Shown: positions 1 to 5,618 of the stretch, one piece after another
Layout: each line of letters opens with the position of its first letter
Position numbering within the stretch: position 1 is the first letter of the stretch
Assembly (NCBI GenBank): GCA_034435395.1
Contig: DAOTXK010000386.1
Location: 1 to 5,618 of the forward strand
Direction: 5' to 3'
Source: DAOTXK01 sp034435395
Lineage (GTDB): Bacteria; Chloroflexota; Anaerolineae; Aggregatilineales; Ch27
Length of the DNA stretch: 5,618 bases
Translations under genes and position numbers: made by a program
The notes under the pieces: model-generated
Databases searched by the model: none
The model's input: only the letters and a program-made list of their open reading frames with translations
Told to the model about the DNA's origin: nothing

Positions 1-387
1 ACCTTCCACTTCGGCGTCGAGGTCGGTCCCCAACTGGAGCAGATACTCGGCTTCCCCCCAGCCGAGCTGCTCCGTCGTCCAGGCGAAGTTCAGGTCGCGC
101 TCGCGCAGGATCGTCATGATGTGGCCCCAGGTCTCGGCGGTGGGGGCGGGCCAGCCGGGACGGTGCCCGCGCACCACGTAGCGGTCAGTGTTGCCCTGGA
201 TCACGCGGGTGGTCGCTTCCGGCAGGGCGCGGATGGCCGCCAGGCAGGCGGCCGGCTCCGGGCCGAAGGCCACCAGATCGCCCAGAATCCAGGTCAGGTC
301 CGCGCCGCCCGCCGCCTCCAGGTCAGCCAGGGCGGCTTGCAGGGCCAGCAGGTTGCCGTGAATGTCGGATAATACTGCGAGTCGCAT
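1..387 (-). CDS. Calcineurin-like metallophosphoesterase, N-terminal part (runs off left edge)
   Basis: The reverse strand reads open from an ATG at 387 down to position 1, giving 129 residues with no stop, so the C-terminal part lies outside the window. The start MRLAVLSDIHGN carries the first metal-binding motif of the calcineurin-like phosphoesterase fold (D8-x-H10). ILGDLV supplies the second (G36-D37) and QGNTD the third (G65-N66-T67-D68). The third motif has Thr where many relatives have His (GNHD). Small YfcE-like and predicted-phosphodiesterase members vary at this place, so loss of activity need not follow. Family members are cytoplasmic, use two divalent metals and hydrolyse phosphomonoesters or diesters; the substrate cannot be told from sequence. 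The start is supported by an AAGGAG ribosome-binding site 9 nt upstream. The gene is divergent from the plus-strand operon, so a shared role is not implied. The family call is firm and the specific function is unknown. Confidence 0.9.
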   Translation of the reverse strand, partial: MRLAVLSDIHGNLLALQAALADLEAAGGADLTWILGDLVAFGPEPAACLAAIRALPEATTRVIQGNTDRYVVRGHRPGWPAPTAETWGHIMTILRERDLNFAWTTEQLGWGEAEYLLQLGTDLDAEVEG

Positions 388-396
388 GGTGTGTAG

Positions 397-402
397 CTCC
401 TT
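397..402 (-). promoter_or_regulatory. Ribosome-binding site of the metallophosphoesterase gene
   Basis: On the reverse strand AAGGAG lies 9 nt before the ATG at 387. It is a near-ideal Shine-Dalgarno sequence and fixes this start codon. Confidence 0.8.
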
Positions 403-425
403 TTCCGGTGTGGCGTGTCGGGGTG

Positions 426-456
426 ATTATAACGGCTGTCCGGCGGCAGGTGGGAA
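426..456 (-). promoter_or_regulatory. Candidate promoter for the metallophosphoesterase gene
   Basis: The reverse strand has a perfect -10 hexamer, TATAAT, at 431-426. The predicted transcript would start near 419 and have a leader of about 32 nt that contains the AAGGAG site. The -35 match is poor: the best candidate, TTCCCA at 456-451, needs a 19-nt spacer. The -10 stands out in a GC-rich background, but the promoter is a prediction only. Confidence 0.5.
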
Positions 457-556
457 TGGCGGCGGCGAGTCGGTCACGGGCGACGTAGGGGCCGCCTGGT
501 TGGTGATCGCTCATGCGGGCTATCCCTTAACCAACGCAATCCTAACCTACCGGCTT

Positions 557-583
557 TTGTCGCTGCCGGGCCTGTGCTATACT
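557..583 (+). promoter_or_regulatory. Candidate promoter of the four-gene operon, extended -10, apparently leaderless
   Basis: TATACT at 578-583 matches the -10 consensus at five of six positions and is preceded by TGC (575-577), the extended -10 signature. TTGTCG at 557-562 is a four-of-six match to -35 with a short 15-nt spacer, which an extended -10 can tolerate. Transcription usually starts about 7 nt after the -10, which falls at 590, the A of the next ATG. No Shine-Dalgarno-like purine run lies between the -10 and that ATG. Together these suggest a leaderless mRNA. Confidence 0.55.
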
Positions 584-589
584 GACTCT

Positions 590-907
590 ATGGTAGACGA
601 CACCGAACGTGCACAACTGGAGGCCCGGCTCGTCGCCGGTGGGAAGCGGCTGCGCGCCTGGGGGCTGGAAGGGCTGGCCGCCGCGCTGCTGGAAGCCGCC
701 GAGCCGCTCAGCGTTCTGGGAGCGCAGGCCCTCTACCTGGCTCAACCCGCGCTGGGAGTTTTCCTGCCGTCAGGGACGGTCGGTCGCTGGGCGCGGTTGC
801 TGGAAGACCCGGCCAACCTGGCCTGGATGCGCGAGCGGCTGATGGGCTCGGAGGACGCCGGGGCGTTTCCCGATGGGGAAAGGGGGCGGGATGACCCCGC
901 TGGTTAG
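590..907 (+). CDS. Conserved-looking small protein of unknown function, first gene of operon
   Basis: The product is 105 residues. I do not recognise a named domain. Residues 6-40 look mainly helical and amphipathic (ERAQLEARL, then LRAWGLEGLAAALLEAAEPL). A more hydrophobic stretch follows (about 41-60, SVLGAQALYLAQPALGVFLP), too broken to be a confident membrane segment. Then comes a second charged helix with Trp67 and Trp79, and a polar C-terminal tail rich in Gly, Asp and Arg. I have an impression of similar small proteins in other Chloroflexota, not verified. The ATG at 590 was chosen over an in-frame ATG at 362 because the longer form would overlap the divergent phosphoesterase gene and its promoter and would begin with Cys-rich, non-protein-like sequence. 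The stop overlaps the next gene by 17 nt, which favours translational coupling. The start has no ribosome-binding site but follows a good -10 element. Confidence 0.7.
   Translation: MVDDTERAQLEARLVAGGKRLRAWGLEGLAAALLEAAEPLSVLGAQALYLAQPALGVFLPSGTVGRWARLLEDPANLAWMRERLMGSEDAGAFPDGERGRDDPAG
875..886 (+). promoter_or_regulatory. Purine-rich ribosome-binding region for the second operon gene
   Basis: A 12-nt run of G and A ends 4 nt before the ATG at 891, inside the 3' end of the preceding gene. It supports 891 over the in-frame ATG at 873, which would add six Gly/Lys-rich residues in front of a clean membrane segment. The spacing is ambiguous because the run offers several pairings. Confidence 0.5.
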
Positions 908-1772
908 CCTGCTGACCATACTGGTGCTGCTGCTGACCTTCGTGATGGTGACGGTGGTCTCGCAGTTCCTGCGGCGGCAGCAGCGCTTCCGGCTGTCGCT
1001 GCGGCGCATCCGCGCCTATCAGGCCATGCCGGTAGCCATCAGCGAGGCGGTGGAATCGGAGCGACCGATTCACGTGTCTTTGGGCGGCAGCGGCCTGGGC
1101 GCGGAATCGACCATCTCGGCGCTGGCCGCCGCCGATCTGCTGTATCCGCTGGCCGAGCGGGCGGCCATCGCCAGCCAGACGCCGATCATCTCGCTGAGCG
1201 ACCCGACCGCGCTCGGCCTGGCGCAGGGCACGCTGCGCCGCGCCTATGAGCGCCGCCGGAACATGGCCGCCTACCGGGCCACCGCGGCGCGCTGGTATCC
1301 GCAGGGGCCGCGCTCGCTGGCCTTCGCGGCGGGCGTCGCCGGGGCGATGGCCGACGAGGATGTCAGCGTGAGCGTGGTGGCGGGGCGCTTTGGCCCGGAG
1401 ATCGGCTTCATCGGCGAGATGGCCATGCGGTACGACCAGTTGTTTTTCGGCCAGAGCGATCAGCTGGATGGCCAGGCGGTGGCCTGGGTGATGGCGGAGC
1501 GCCCGCTGATCGGCGAAGAATTGTATGTCGCCGGGGCTTACCTGCCCGAACACCCCTCGGCCCTGCACCTGAGCCAGGTGCTGGCCATGGAAGGGCTGCG
1601 GCTGCTGGCGATCGTGGGTATTCTGGTGGCTGCCCTGCTGGCCCTGGCGGCGGCGCTTTTTGAGGATCCGCTGAGCTTCCTGCGGACGGTGGGCATCTTC
1701 ATCGCGGTGATCGGGGCCGTGCTGGCGGTGATATTTGTGCTCCGGTACTGGCAGCGGCGTCGGAGGGGCTAG
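891..1772 (+). CDS. Membrane protein with central soluble domain, DUF6754-like
   Basis: The product is 293 residues. Residues 4-24 form a hydrophobic first membrane segment, followed at once by an Arg-rich stretch (28-41). Residues 58-225 look like a globular alpha/beta domain, with the sequences HVSLGGSGLGAES (61-73), PIISLSDPTALGLAQG (98-113), VVAGRFGPEIG (162-172) and IGEELYVAGAYL (207-218). Two more membrane segments follow at about 236-257 and 264-285, and the C-terminus is basic (RYWQRRRRG). By the positive-inside rule the N-terminus is outside and both the domain and the C-terminus are cytoplasmic. The pattern of a Gly-rich SLG segment, a DPT segment and a late GEEL-AGAYL segment matches my memory of the family annotated DUF6754, which has no known function; this identity is from memory and should be checked. 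The next gene starts after 3 nt. Confidence 0.75.
   Translation: MTPLVSLLTILVLLLTFVMVTVVSQFLRRQQRFRLSLRRIRAYQAMPVAISEAVESERPIHVSLGGSGLGAESTISALAAADLLYPLAERAAIASQTPIISLSDPTALGLAQGTLRRAYERRRNMAAYRATAARWYPQGPRSLAFAAGVAGAMADEDVSVSVVAGRFGPEIGFIGEMAMRYDQLFFGQSDQLDGQAVAWVMAERPLIGEELYVAGAYLPEHPSALHLSQVLAMEGLRLLAIVGILVAALLALAAALFEDPLSFLRTVGIFIAVIGAVLAVIFVLRYWQRRRRG
1762..1768 (+). promoter_or_regulatory. Ribosome-binding site for the third operon gene
   Basis: GGAGGGG lies 7 nt before the ATG at 1776, within the last codons of the preceding gene. Termination and re-initiation here should be coupled. Confidence 0.75.
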
Positions 1773-1775
1773 CCG

Positions 1776-2402
1776 ATGCGTCGAGTGTTTGCGATTCTGG
1801 CGTCAGCCATTGTCATCGGCCTGGGGCTGATCACGCTGTGGGGGCTGTTCCCCGGCTCGCCGGTTGGGCCGGTGGCGGCGGCGCTGATCCAGCTGGTGGT
1901 GGTAGTGAGCGCGGTGGCGGTGCTGCTCGGCGTGCTCAACCTGCTGGGGGTACACCTGCGGCGCATCTTCAATGGGGACCCCGGCTGGCCATACAGCATT
2001 GCCCTGTTTTTTTCGGCGCTGGCCGTGATCCTGATCGTCGTCCTGGAGCGGCTGGGCCTGCTGGCCGGGGTTTCGCTGAGCGGTTTCCTGTTTAATGCCG
2101 TTCAGGTGTCGGTGGAAAGCGCGCTGGCCGGGTTGCTGGCCTTTTTCCTGGTCTATGCCGCCGCCCGCCTGTTGCGCCGCCGCGTGACCTGGGGGGGCTT
2201 ATTGTTCATCGTGACATTGCTGGTTGTGTTGGTCGGCTGGATGCAGGTCCCGGCGCTGGGCGCGTTTAACGGCCTCAGCGAGTGGATTCGGACCGTGCCT
2301 GCCTCCGCCGGGGCGCGGGGTCTGCTGATCGGGGTGGCGCTGGGCGCGACCACGGCAGGCATCCGCGTGCTGCTGGGCCAGGACCCCAGCTATCGGGAGT
2401 AG
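1776..2402 (+). CDS. Six-segment integral membrane protein of unknown function
   Basis: The product is 208 residues and mostly hydrophobic. Predicted membrane segments lie at about residues 4-25, 33-58, 74-92, 110-130, 139-158 and 179-200. Basic clusters occur at HLRRIF (60-65), between segments two and three, and RLLRRR (131-136), between four and five. With MRR at the N-terminus these put both termini and the even-to-odd loops in the cytoplasm. No transporter signature, catalytic motif or metal-binding cluster is visible, so no function is assigned. Few charged residues lie inside the membrane segments; Glu91 and Glu114 are the notable ones. Its place between a three-segment protein and a single-span protein, with gaps of 3 and 7 nt, argues that it is a subunit of the same membrane assembly. 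The start is supported by GGAGGGG 7 nt upstream. Confidence 0.8.
   Translation: MRRVFAILASAIVIGLGLITLWGLFPGSPVGPVAAALIQLVVVVSAVAVLLGVLNLLGVHLRRIFNGDPGWPYSIALFFSALAVILIVVLERLGLLAGVSLSGFLFNAVQVSVESALAGLLAFFLVYAAARLLRRRVTWGGLLFIVTLLVVLVGWMQVPALGAFNGLSEWIRTVPASAGARGLLIGVALGATTAGIRVLLGQDPSYRE
2395..2399 (+). promoter_or_regulatory. Ribosome-binding site for the large motif-array protein
   Basis: GGGAG ends 10 nt before the ATG at 2410 and overlaps the final codons of the preceding gene, whose stop is at 2400-2402. Confidence 0.6.
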
Positions 2403-2409
2403 ACGGATT

Positions 2410-5400
2410 ATGCCGGAAGACCGTCCGTTGCCCCAGGATGACGAACTGCCCGACTGGCTGCGCGGGCACATTCACCCCTATCCCGGCCAGGAGCCGGGGG
2501 CGGGTTCAGCAGCCCCGCCGGAAGGCGAAGCGCGACCAGAGGCGGCTCCCACCCCGGAAGCCGGTCCCATGGCGGCGATTGATCTGACCGCCATGTTTGA
2601 GGAGCTGGAGCCAGGGGAAGCGCCCCCGGAGGTGACCTACTCCGAGGGGGGGGAAGTGCCGCCCTGGTCAACGGCGACCGGCGCGGAGGAAGAGCTGCCG
2701 TCCACCGATCAACTCAAAGGCCAGACGGGGCAGCTTCCCTGGATGGCCGATGTGGTGGCCGACCGGTCGTCCGAGGCTCAGCTGGCGGCGGGGGTCGGTC
2801 CGGACGACTTTGATCCCTTCGCCGACCTGGGCGAGCGGGACCTGAGCGATCTGGATTGGATGGCCGAGGCGGGCGAGGGAGAGCCGGAGGAGCGCCCGCC
2901 CGCCGTCCCCGCTGAAGAGGCTGTCCCGGACTGGTTGCGGGCCGTCGAGGACTTCGCGGCGGAGGAGGAAACCGGGGAAGCGCCGGTCGAAGCGCCCCCT
3001 GCCGTCGAGGCCGTCCCAGACTGGCTGCGGGCCGTCGAGGACTTCGCGGCGGAGGTGGAGGAGCCGACGGCGGCTGAAGAGGCCCTCCCCGCCGGGCCTG
3101 AGGCTGAGCCGGAGTGGCTGATCACCGACACCGGCGAGTTTCCTGGCGGCCCGGCCCCCGCCGGGAGTGGCCTGACCTACGACGAGGGGGAGCGGATTCA
3201 GGCCGAGCAGGAACGCGAGCCGACCGAGGAAGAGTTACTGGCGGCGGAAGTCCCCGACTGGTTTGAGGCCATCGAGCAGCCACCAGCCGAAGGCCAGGCC
3301 CCGCCCGCCGAAGCGCCCCCTCCTGCCGGGCCGGAGCCGGAGTTTGTTCCGGACTGGTACCTGGGGCTGGAGGAACAGGATACCTCCGCCGCCCCGGAGT
3401 GGTTCAGCGAGCTGGATTTCTCCCCTGAGGCGCTGACCGCCGAGCCGGTCCTGCCGGAGCCGTCAGCCGGGCCGGAACCCCCGCCGGAAGAGGCTGGCCA
3501 GGCCGGAGCCGCCGCCCTGCCGGACTGGTTCGCCGAGTTGGGCGAGATGGAAGCTGAGCAACCGTCGACTGGCGAGCTGGCGGACCTGTTTGGCGATATG
3601 GATTTTTCGGCGGCTATGGAGACCGGTGACCAGGCCGAAGTGCCCGACTGGTTCGGGGGGCCGGAGGAGGCGGAAGCGCCCGGCCCCGCGCCGGAGCCGC
3701 CTGGCGAGGATGTGACCGATCTGTTCAGCGATCTGGAACTCTCGCCGGGTGAGATGGCCGCCATGATCGGCCAGGAAGGTGCCGAGGAGGAACCGATACC
3801 CTCGGACTGGCTGGAGGCGATTGGCGCGCCGACCGAGTCCGCCGCCGACCAGCCCGAACTCGCGCCTGAGGCGAGAGGGCCGGAATTCGACTTCCTGGCG
3901 GAGCTGCCCGACGACCTCGGCGGCGAGGGCCTCCCAGACCTGTTCGGGGAAGAGGCCGCGCCGCCAGCCGAGATACCTCCGGGCGCAGAGGCTCCCCCCG
4001 CGGCGGGCGTGTCCGCCGAGGTGCCCGACTGGTTCGCCGAGCTTGAGGCCCCCGGGCCGGGAGCCGAGGTCCCCGCCGCCGAGGCCGCCCCTGCGCCAGC
4101 GGACCTGTCCGGGCTGGAGCCGGGGGAGGTCCCGGACTGGCTCTCCGCCATCCAGCCGAGCGATATGGCGGAAGTGCCGGTCGATGCGCTCCTGGCCGAG
4201 GGCGACGAGTTTATGAGCGTCATCGAGGAGGAGCTGGCCGGTTACGATGCGCTGGCGAAGCCTCCCCTCAGCCCGGAAGCCCAGGTCGTGGCCGACAAGG
4301 AGGCCGCTATTGACCTGGCCGACCTGCTGAACGAGGCGGCACTGCCGGGAGCGCCCGCCGAAGCCGGGCCGGAAGCGACAGCGCTGCCCGCCGTGAGCGA
4401 GGCCGAGGCCGAACTGCCCGGCTGGCTGCTGGAAGCCCGTCCTGAGGTCGGGCGGGCCGGGTTCTCGGTGGTGAACACCGCCTTGCGCTCTGCGGAAGAG
4501 GCCCCGGTGGAGGAGCTGACCGACCGCCTGCAGGCCCTGCGCCAGCGGAGTAAGGAGGCTGCCCAGGCTTCGGAAGAGGCCGCTGCCCCACCCACCGACA
4601 ATCGAATCCTGGCCGGAGTGACCGACAGCCTGGCCCCGGCGCGGGTGTTGGAGGAGCCGGGCGGGCCGGAGATGGCGCTGGCCGTCGAGCTGGACGAGGT
4701 CCAACAGGCGCGCGTGGCCACGCTGGAAGCGCTGCTGGGCCTCGATGTGAAGCGCGAGGTTGCCTACGACGAGGACGGCGAGCCGATCCCGGTAGACTAC
4801 GCCGCGGAGGCCGCCCGCATCCGGGAAGCCGCCCGCCGCGCCCGCGCCCGCAGCCGGTTTAAGCCGGATCGGGTGGTGATCAGCATCCTGCTGGTGATCG
4901 CCCTGCTGGTGCCTTTTGGCGTGAATGTCTCGTCACTGCTGAAGCTGCCGGTCGTGGCCCTCGATCCGGACCGTCAGGGGCGGCTGGACGGGTATATCGA
5001 GTCCCTCCGGCCCGGCGATCTGGTGCTGGTCGGCTTTGAGTACGGCCCCACGGCTGCCGGAGAACTGGATGCCCTGGCCGAGACGCTGCTCACGCACATC
5101 CTGATCCGGGAAGCCCGCCCGGTGGTGATCAGCACCAATCCGGCGGGCGTCCTGCATGCCCGCGACGTGCTGGACGCGCTGGCGCGGAGCCCGTTCGTGT
5201 TGGCGCACCGGGGCCGCCCGGCGGGCGCGCCGCTGGCCATGCCGGATGACTACGTGATCCTGCCCTATCTGCCAGGGGAGTCGGTTGGTCTGCGCGCCCT
5301 GGCGGCCAGCAGCGCCGGGACCGATTCGCTGGAGCGGGGCCTTTTCACCGTGGACCTGCAAGGCGCGCCAACCGGCTTGGGGAGTGTGTCCTTCGCCCTG

Positions 5401-5618
5401 ATCCTGACGCTGGCCGAGCGCGGCGAGGACGTGCGCCTGTGGGTGGAGCAGGTGGGATCGGTGGTGGACACGCCGATGGCGGCGGCGGTGACGGTGGCCG
5501 CCGAGCCGATTGCCCGCCCATATTTCGCCTCCGGGCAGTTGATCGGCCTGCTGGCCGGGTACCGGGACGCCTACGTGTATGATACGGTGCTGCTGGTCGC
5601 CCTGCCGCCGGCCCTGCC
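2410..5618 (+). CDS. Large bitopic membrane protein: acidic PDW-motif tail, one TM segment, C-terminal alpha/beta-like domain (runs off right edge)
   Basis: The frame is open from the ATG at 2410 to the window end: 1069 codons without a stop, so the protein is longer than seen. Residues 1 to about 680 are low in complexity and rich in Pro, Ala, Glu and Gly; in residues 1-600 I count 153 Asp/Glu against 12 Lys/Arg. Sixteen Trp occur before residue 820, all within PDW-like motifs. Residues 695-815 look helical and end in an Arg-rich run (803-821). Residues 822-842 are a membrane segment. By the positive-inside rule the acidic part is cytoplasmic and the C-terminal region extracytoplasmic. From about 850 a globular region begins, with strand-like RPGDLVLVGFEYGP (867-880), ARPVVISTNPAG (902-913) and late SGQLIGLLAGYRDAYVYD (1041-1058). 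I associate these segments from memory with uncharacterised membrane proteins encoded near DUF6754 genes. No Cys occurs in the visible sequence. No enzymatic motif was recognised. Confidence 0.85.
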   Translation, partial: MPEDRPLPQDDELPDWLRGHIHPYPGQEPGAGSAAPPEGEARPEAAPTPEAGPMAAIDLTAMFEELEPGEAPPEVTYSEGGEVPPWSTATGAEEELPSTDQLKGQTGQLPWMADVVADRSSEAQLAAGVGPDDFDPFADLGERDLSDLDWMAEAGEGEPEERPPAVPAEEAVPDWLRAVEDFAAEEETGEAPVEAPPAVEAVPDWLRAVEDFAAEVEEPTAAEEALPAGPEAEPEWLITDTGEFPGGPAPAGSGLTYDEGERIQAEQEREPTEEELLAAEVPDWFEAIEQPPAEGQAPPAEAPPPAGPEPEFVPDWYLGLEEQDTSAAPEWFSELDFSPEALTAEPVLPEPSAGPEPPPEEAGQAGAAALPDWFAELGEMEAEQPSTGELADLFGDMDFSAAMETGDQAEVPDWFGGPEEAEAPGPAPEPPGEDVTDLFSDLELSPGEMAAMIGQEGAEEEPIPSDWLEAIGAPTESAADQPELAPEARGPEFDFLAELPDDLGGEGLPDLFGEEAAPPAEIPPGAEAPPAAGVSAEVPDWFAELEAPGPGAEVPAAEAAPAPADLSGLEPGEVPDWLSAIQPSDMAEVPVDALLAEGDEFMSVIEEELAGYDALAKPPLSPEAQVVADKEAAIDLADLLNEAALPGAPAEAGPEATALPAVSEAEAELPGWLLEARPEVGRAGFSVVNTALRSAEEAPVEELTDRLQALRQRSKEAAQASEEAAAPPTDNRILAGVTDSLAPARVLEEPGGPEMALAVELDEVQQARVATLEALLGLDVKREVAYDEDGEPIPVDYAAEAARIREAARRARARSRFKPDRVVISILLVIALLVPFGVNVSSLLKLPVVALDPDRQGRLDGYIESLRPGDLVLVGFEYGPTAAGELDALAETLLTHILIREARPVVISTNPAGVLHARDVLDALARSPFVLAHRGRPAGAPLAMPDDYVILPYLPGESVGLRALAASSAGTDSLERGLFTVDLQGAPTGLGSVSFALILTLAERGEDVRLWVEQVGSVVDTPMAAAVTVAAEPIARPYFASGQLIGLLAGYRDAYVYDTVLLVALPPAL
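2446..4446 (+). repeat. Degenerate array of 16 PDW[L/F]-type protein motifs
   Basis: Trp residues at 16, 86, 111, 150, 175, 205, 236, 284, 316, 331, 373, 414, 467, 541, 577 and 672 of the large protein each head a short motif. Nine match (V/L)PDW(L/F/Y) exactly; the rest are variants such as PEWL, PEWF, SDWL, PGWL, LDWM, LPWM and PPWS. Typical downstream residues are acidic and hydrophobic (for example AVEDF, FAELGE, FEAIEQ). Spacing varies from 15 to 95 residues, so this is an array of short linear motifs in a disordered chain and not a folded repeat with a fixed period. Confidence 0.85.
2920..3054 (+). repeat. Recent direct duplication inside the motif array
   Basis: Two 45-nt copies, at 2920-2964 and 3010-3054, are offset by 90 nt and encode the identical 15 residues AVPDWLRAVEDFAAE. 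They differ at three bases only (GCT/GCC, CCG/CCA, TTG/CTG), all synonymous. PPAV also precedes both copies, so the duplicated unit was probably about 30 codons. Confidence 0.9.

Noticed and set aside
362..589. In-frame upstream extension of the first operon gene to the ATG at 362
   Set aside because: It would overlap the divergent phosphoesterase start and both promoters, and the extra residues look like translated non-coding DNA.
388..589. Intrinsic terminator, riboswitch or small RNA in the divergent intergenic region
   Set aside because: I see no GC hairpin followed by a T run and no recognisable riboswitch core. The only supported signals are the two promoter candidates and one ribosome-binding site.
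708..1568. A 286-codon minus-strand open frame opposite the first two operon genes
   Set aside because: The translation is rich in Arg, Gln and His without any fold-like pattern, while the plus strand encodes a clear membrane protein.
2920..3054. CRISPR-like or regulatory DNA repeat
   Set aside because: There are only two copies. They are in frame within a coding region, conserve the protein and differ only at silent positions.
2446..4446. Interpretation of the motif array as TPR or another solenoid repeat
   Set aside because: Unit spacing is irregular, Pro is frequent, and there is no helical-repeat consensus; only a core of four or five residues recurs.
3198..4704. Two long overlapping minus-strand open frames (about 341 and 413 residues) opposite the large plus-strand gene
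   Set aside because: They are mirror frames of a GC-rich, stop-poor coding region. The Ser/Gly/Ala-rich or Arg/Gly-rich translations lack domains and repeat the complement of the PDW codons (NQSGTS-type repeats). The plus frame has a ribosome-binding site, operon context, a membrane segment and a globular domain.

Overview
The window is GC-rich and tightly coded. It looks like a chromosomal segment from a member of the Chloroflexota, probably an Anaerolineae-like lineage. That assignment is inferred from protein style (long acidic regions studded with PDW[L/F] motifs, and the membrane families seen here), not from a marker gene.

Layout: (1) Positions 1-387, minus strand: the N-terminal 129 residues of a calcineurin-like metallophosphoesterase that runs off the left edge. 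(2) Positions 388-589: a 202-bp divergent intergenic region with a candidate promoter for each direction. The minus-strand one has a perfect TATAAT. The plus-strand one has an extended -10 (TGC-TATACT) placed so that the mRNA would begin at or within a base or so of the ATG, so it would be leaderless. (3) Positions 590-5618, plus strand: four tightly packed genes that look like one operon, with a 17-nt overlap and then gaps of 3 and 7 nt. They encode a 105-residue protein of unknown function; a 293-residue membrane protein with a soluble alpha/beta-like domain after one transmembrane (TM) segment and before two more (it resembles what I remember as DUF6754); a 208-residue protein with six predicted membrane segments; and a very large protein, open at the right edge, of at least 1069 residues.

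The last gene is the most unusual. Its first ~800 residues are extremely acidic, low in complexity and almost without lysine. They carry 16 tryptophans, and every one sits in a short motif of the type (V/L)PDW(L/F). A second Trp-free DLF-type acidic/hydrophobic motif is interspersed. An Arg-rich stretch and one TM segment (about residues 822-842) then lead into a globular alpha/beta-like domain that continues past the window.

The set suggests an uncharacterised membrane complex. Two integral membrane proteins are co-expressed with a bitopic protein whose long, probably disordered cytoplasmic tail presents a multivalent array of Trp motifs. Membership and topology are inferred. No known pathway, RNA gene, mobile element or CRISPR array was recognised, and no terminator was seen.
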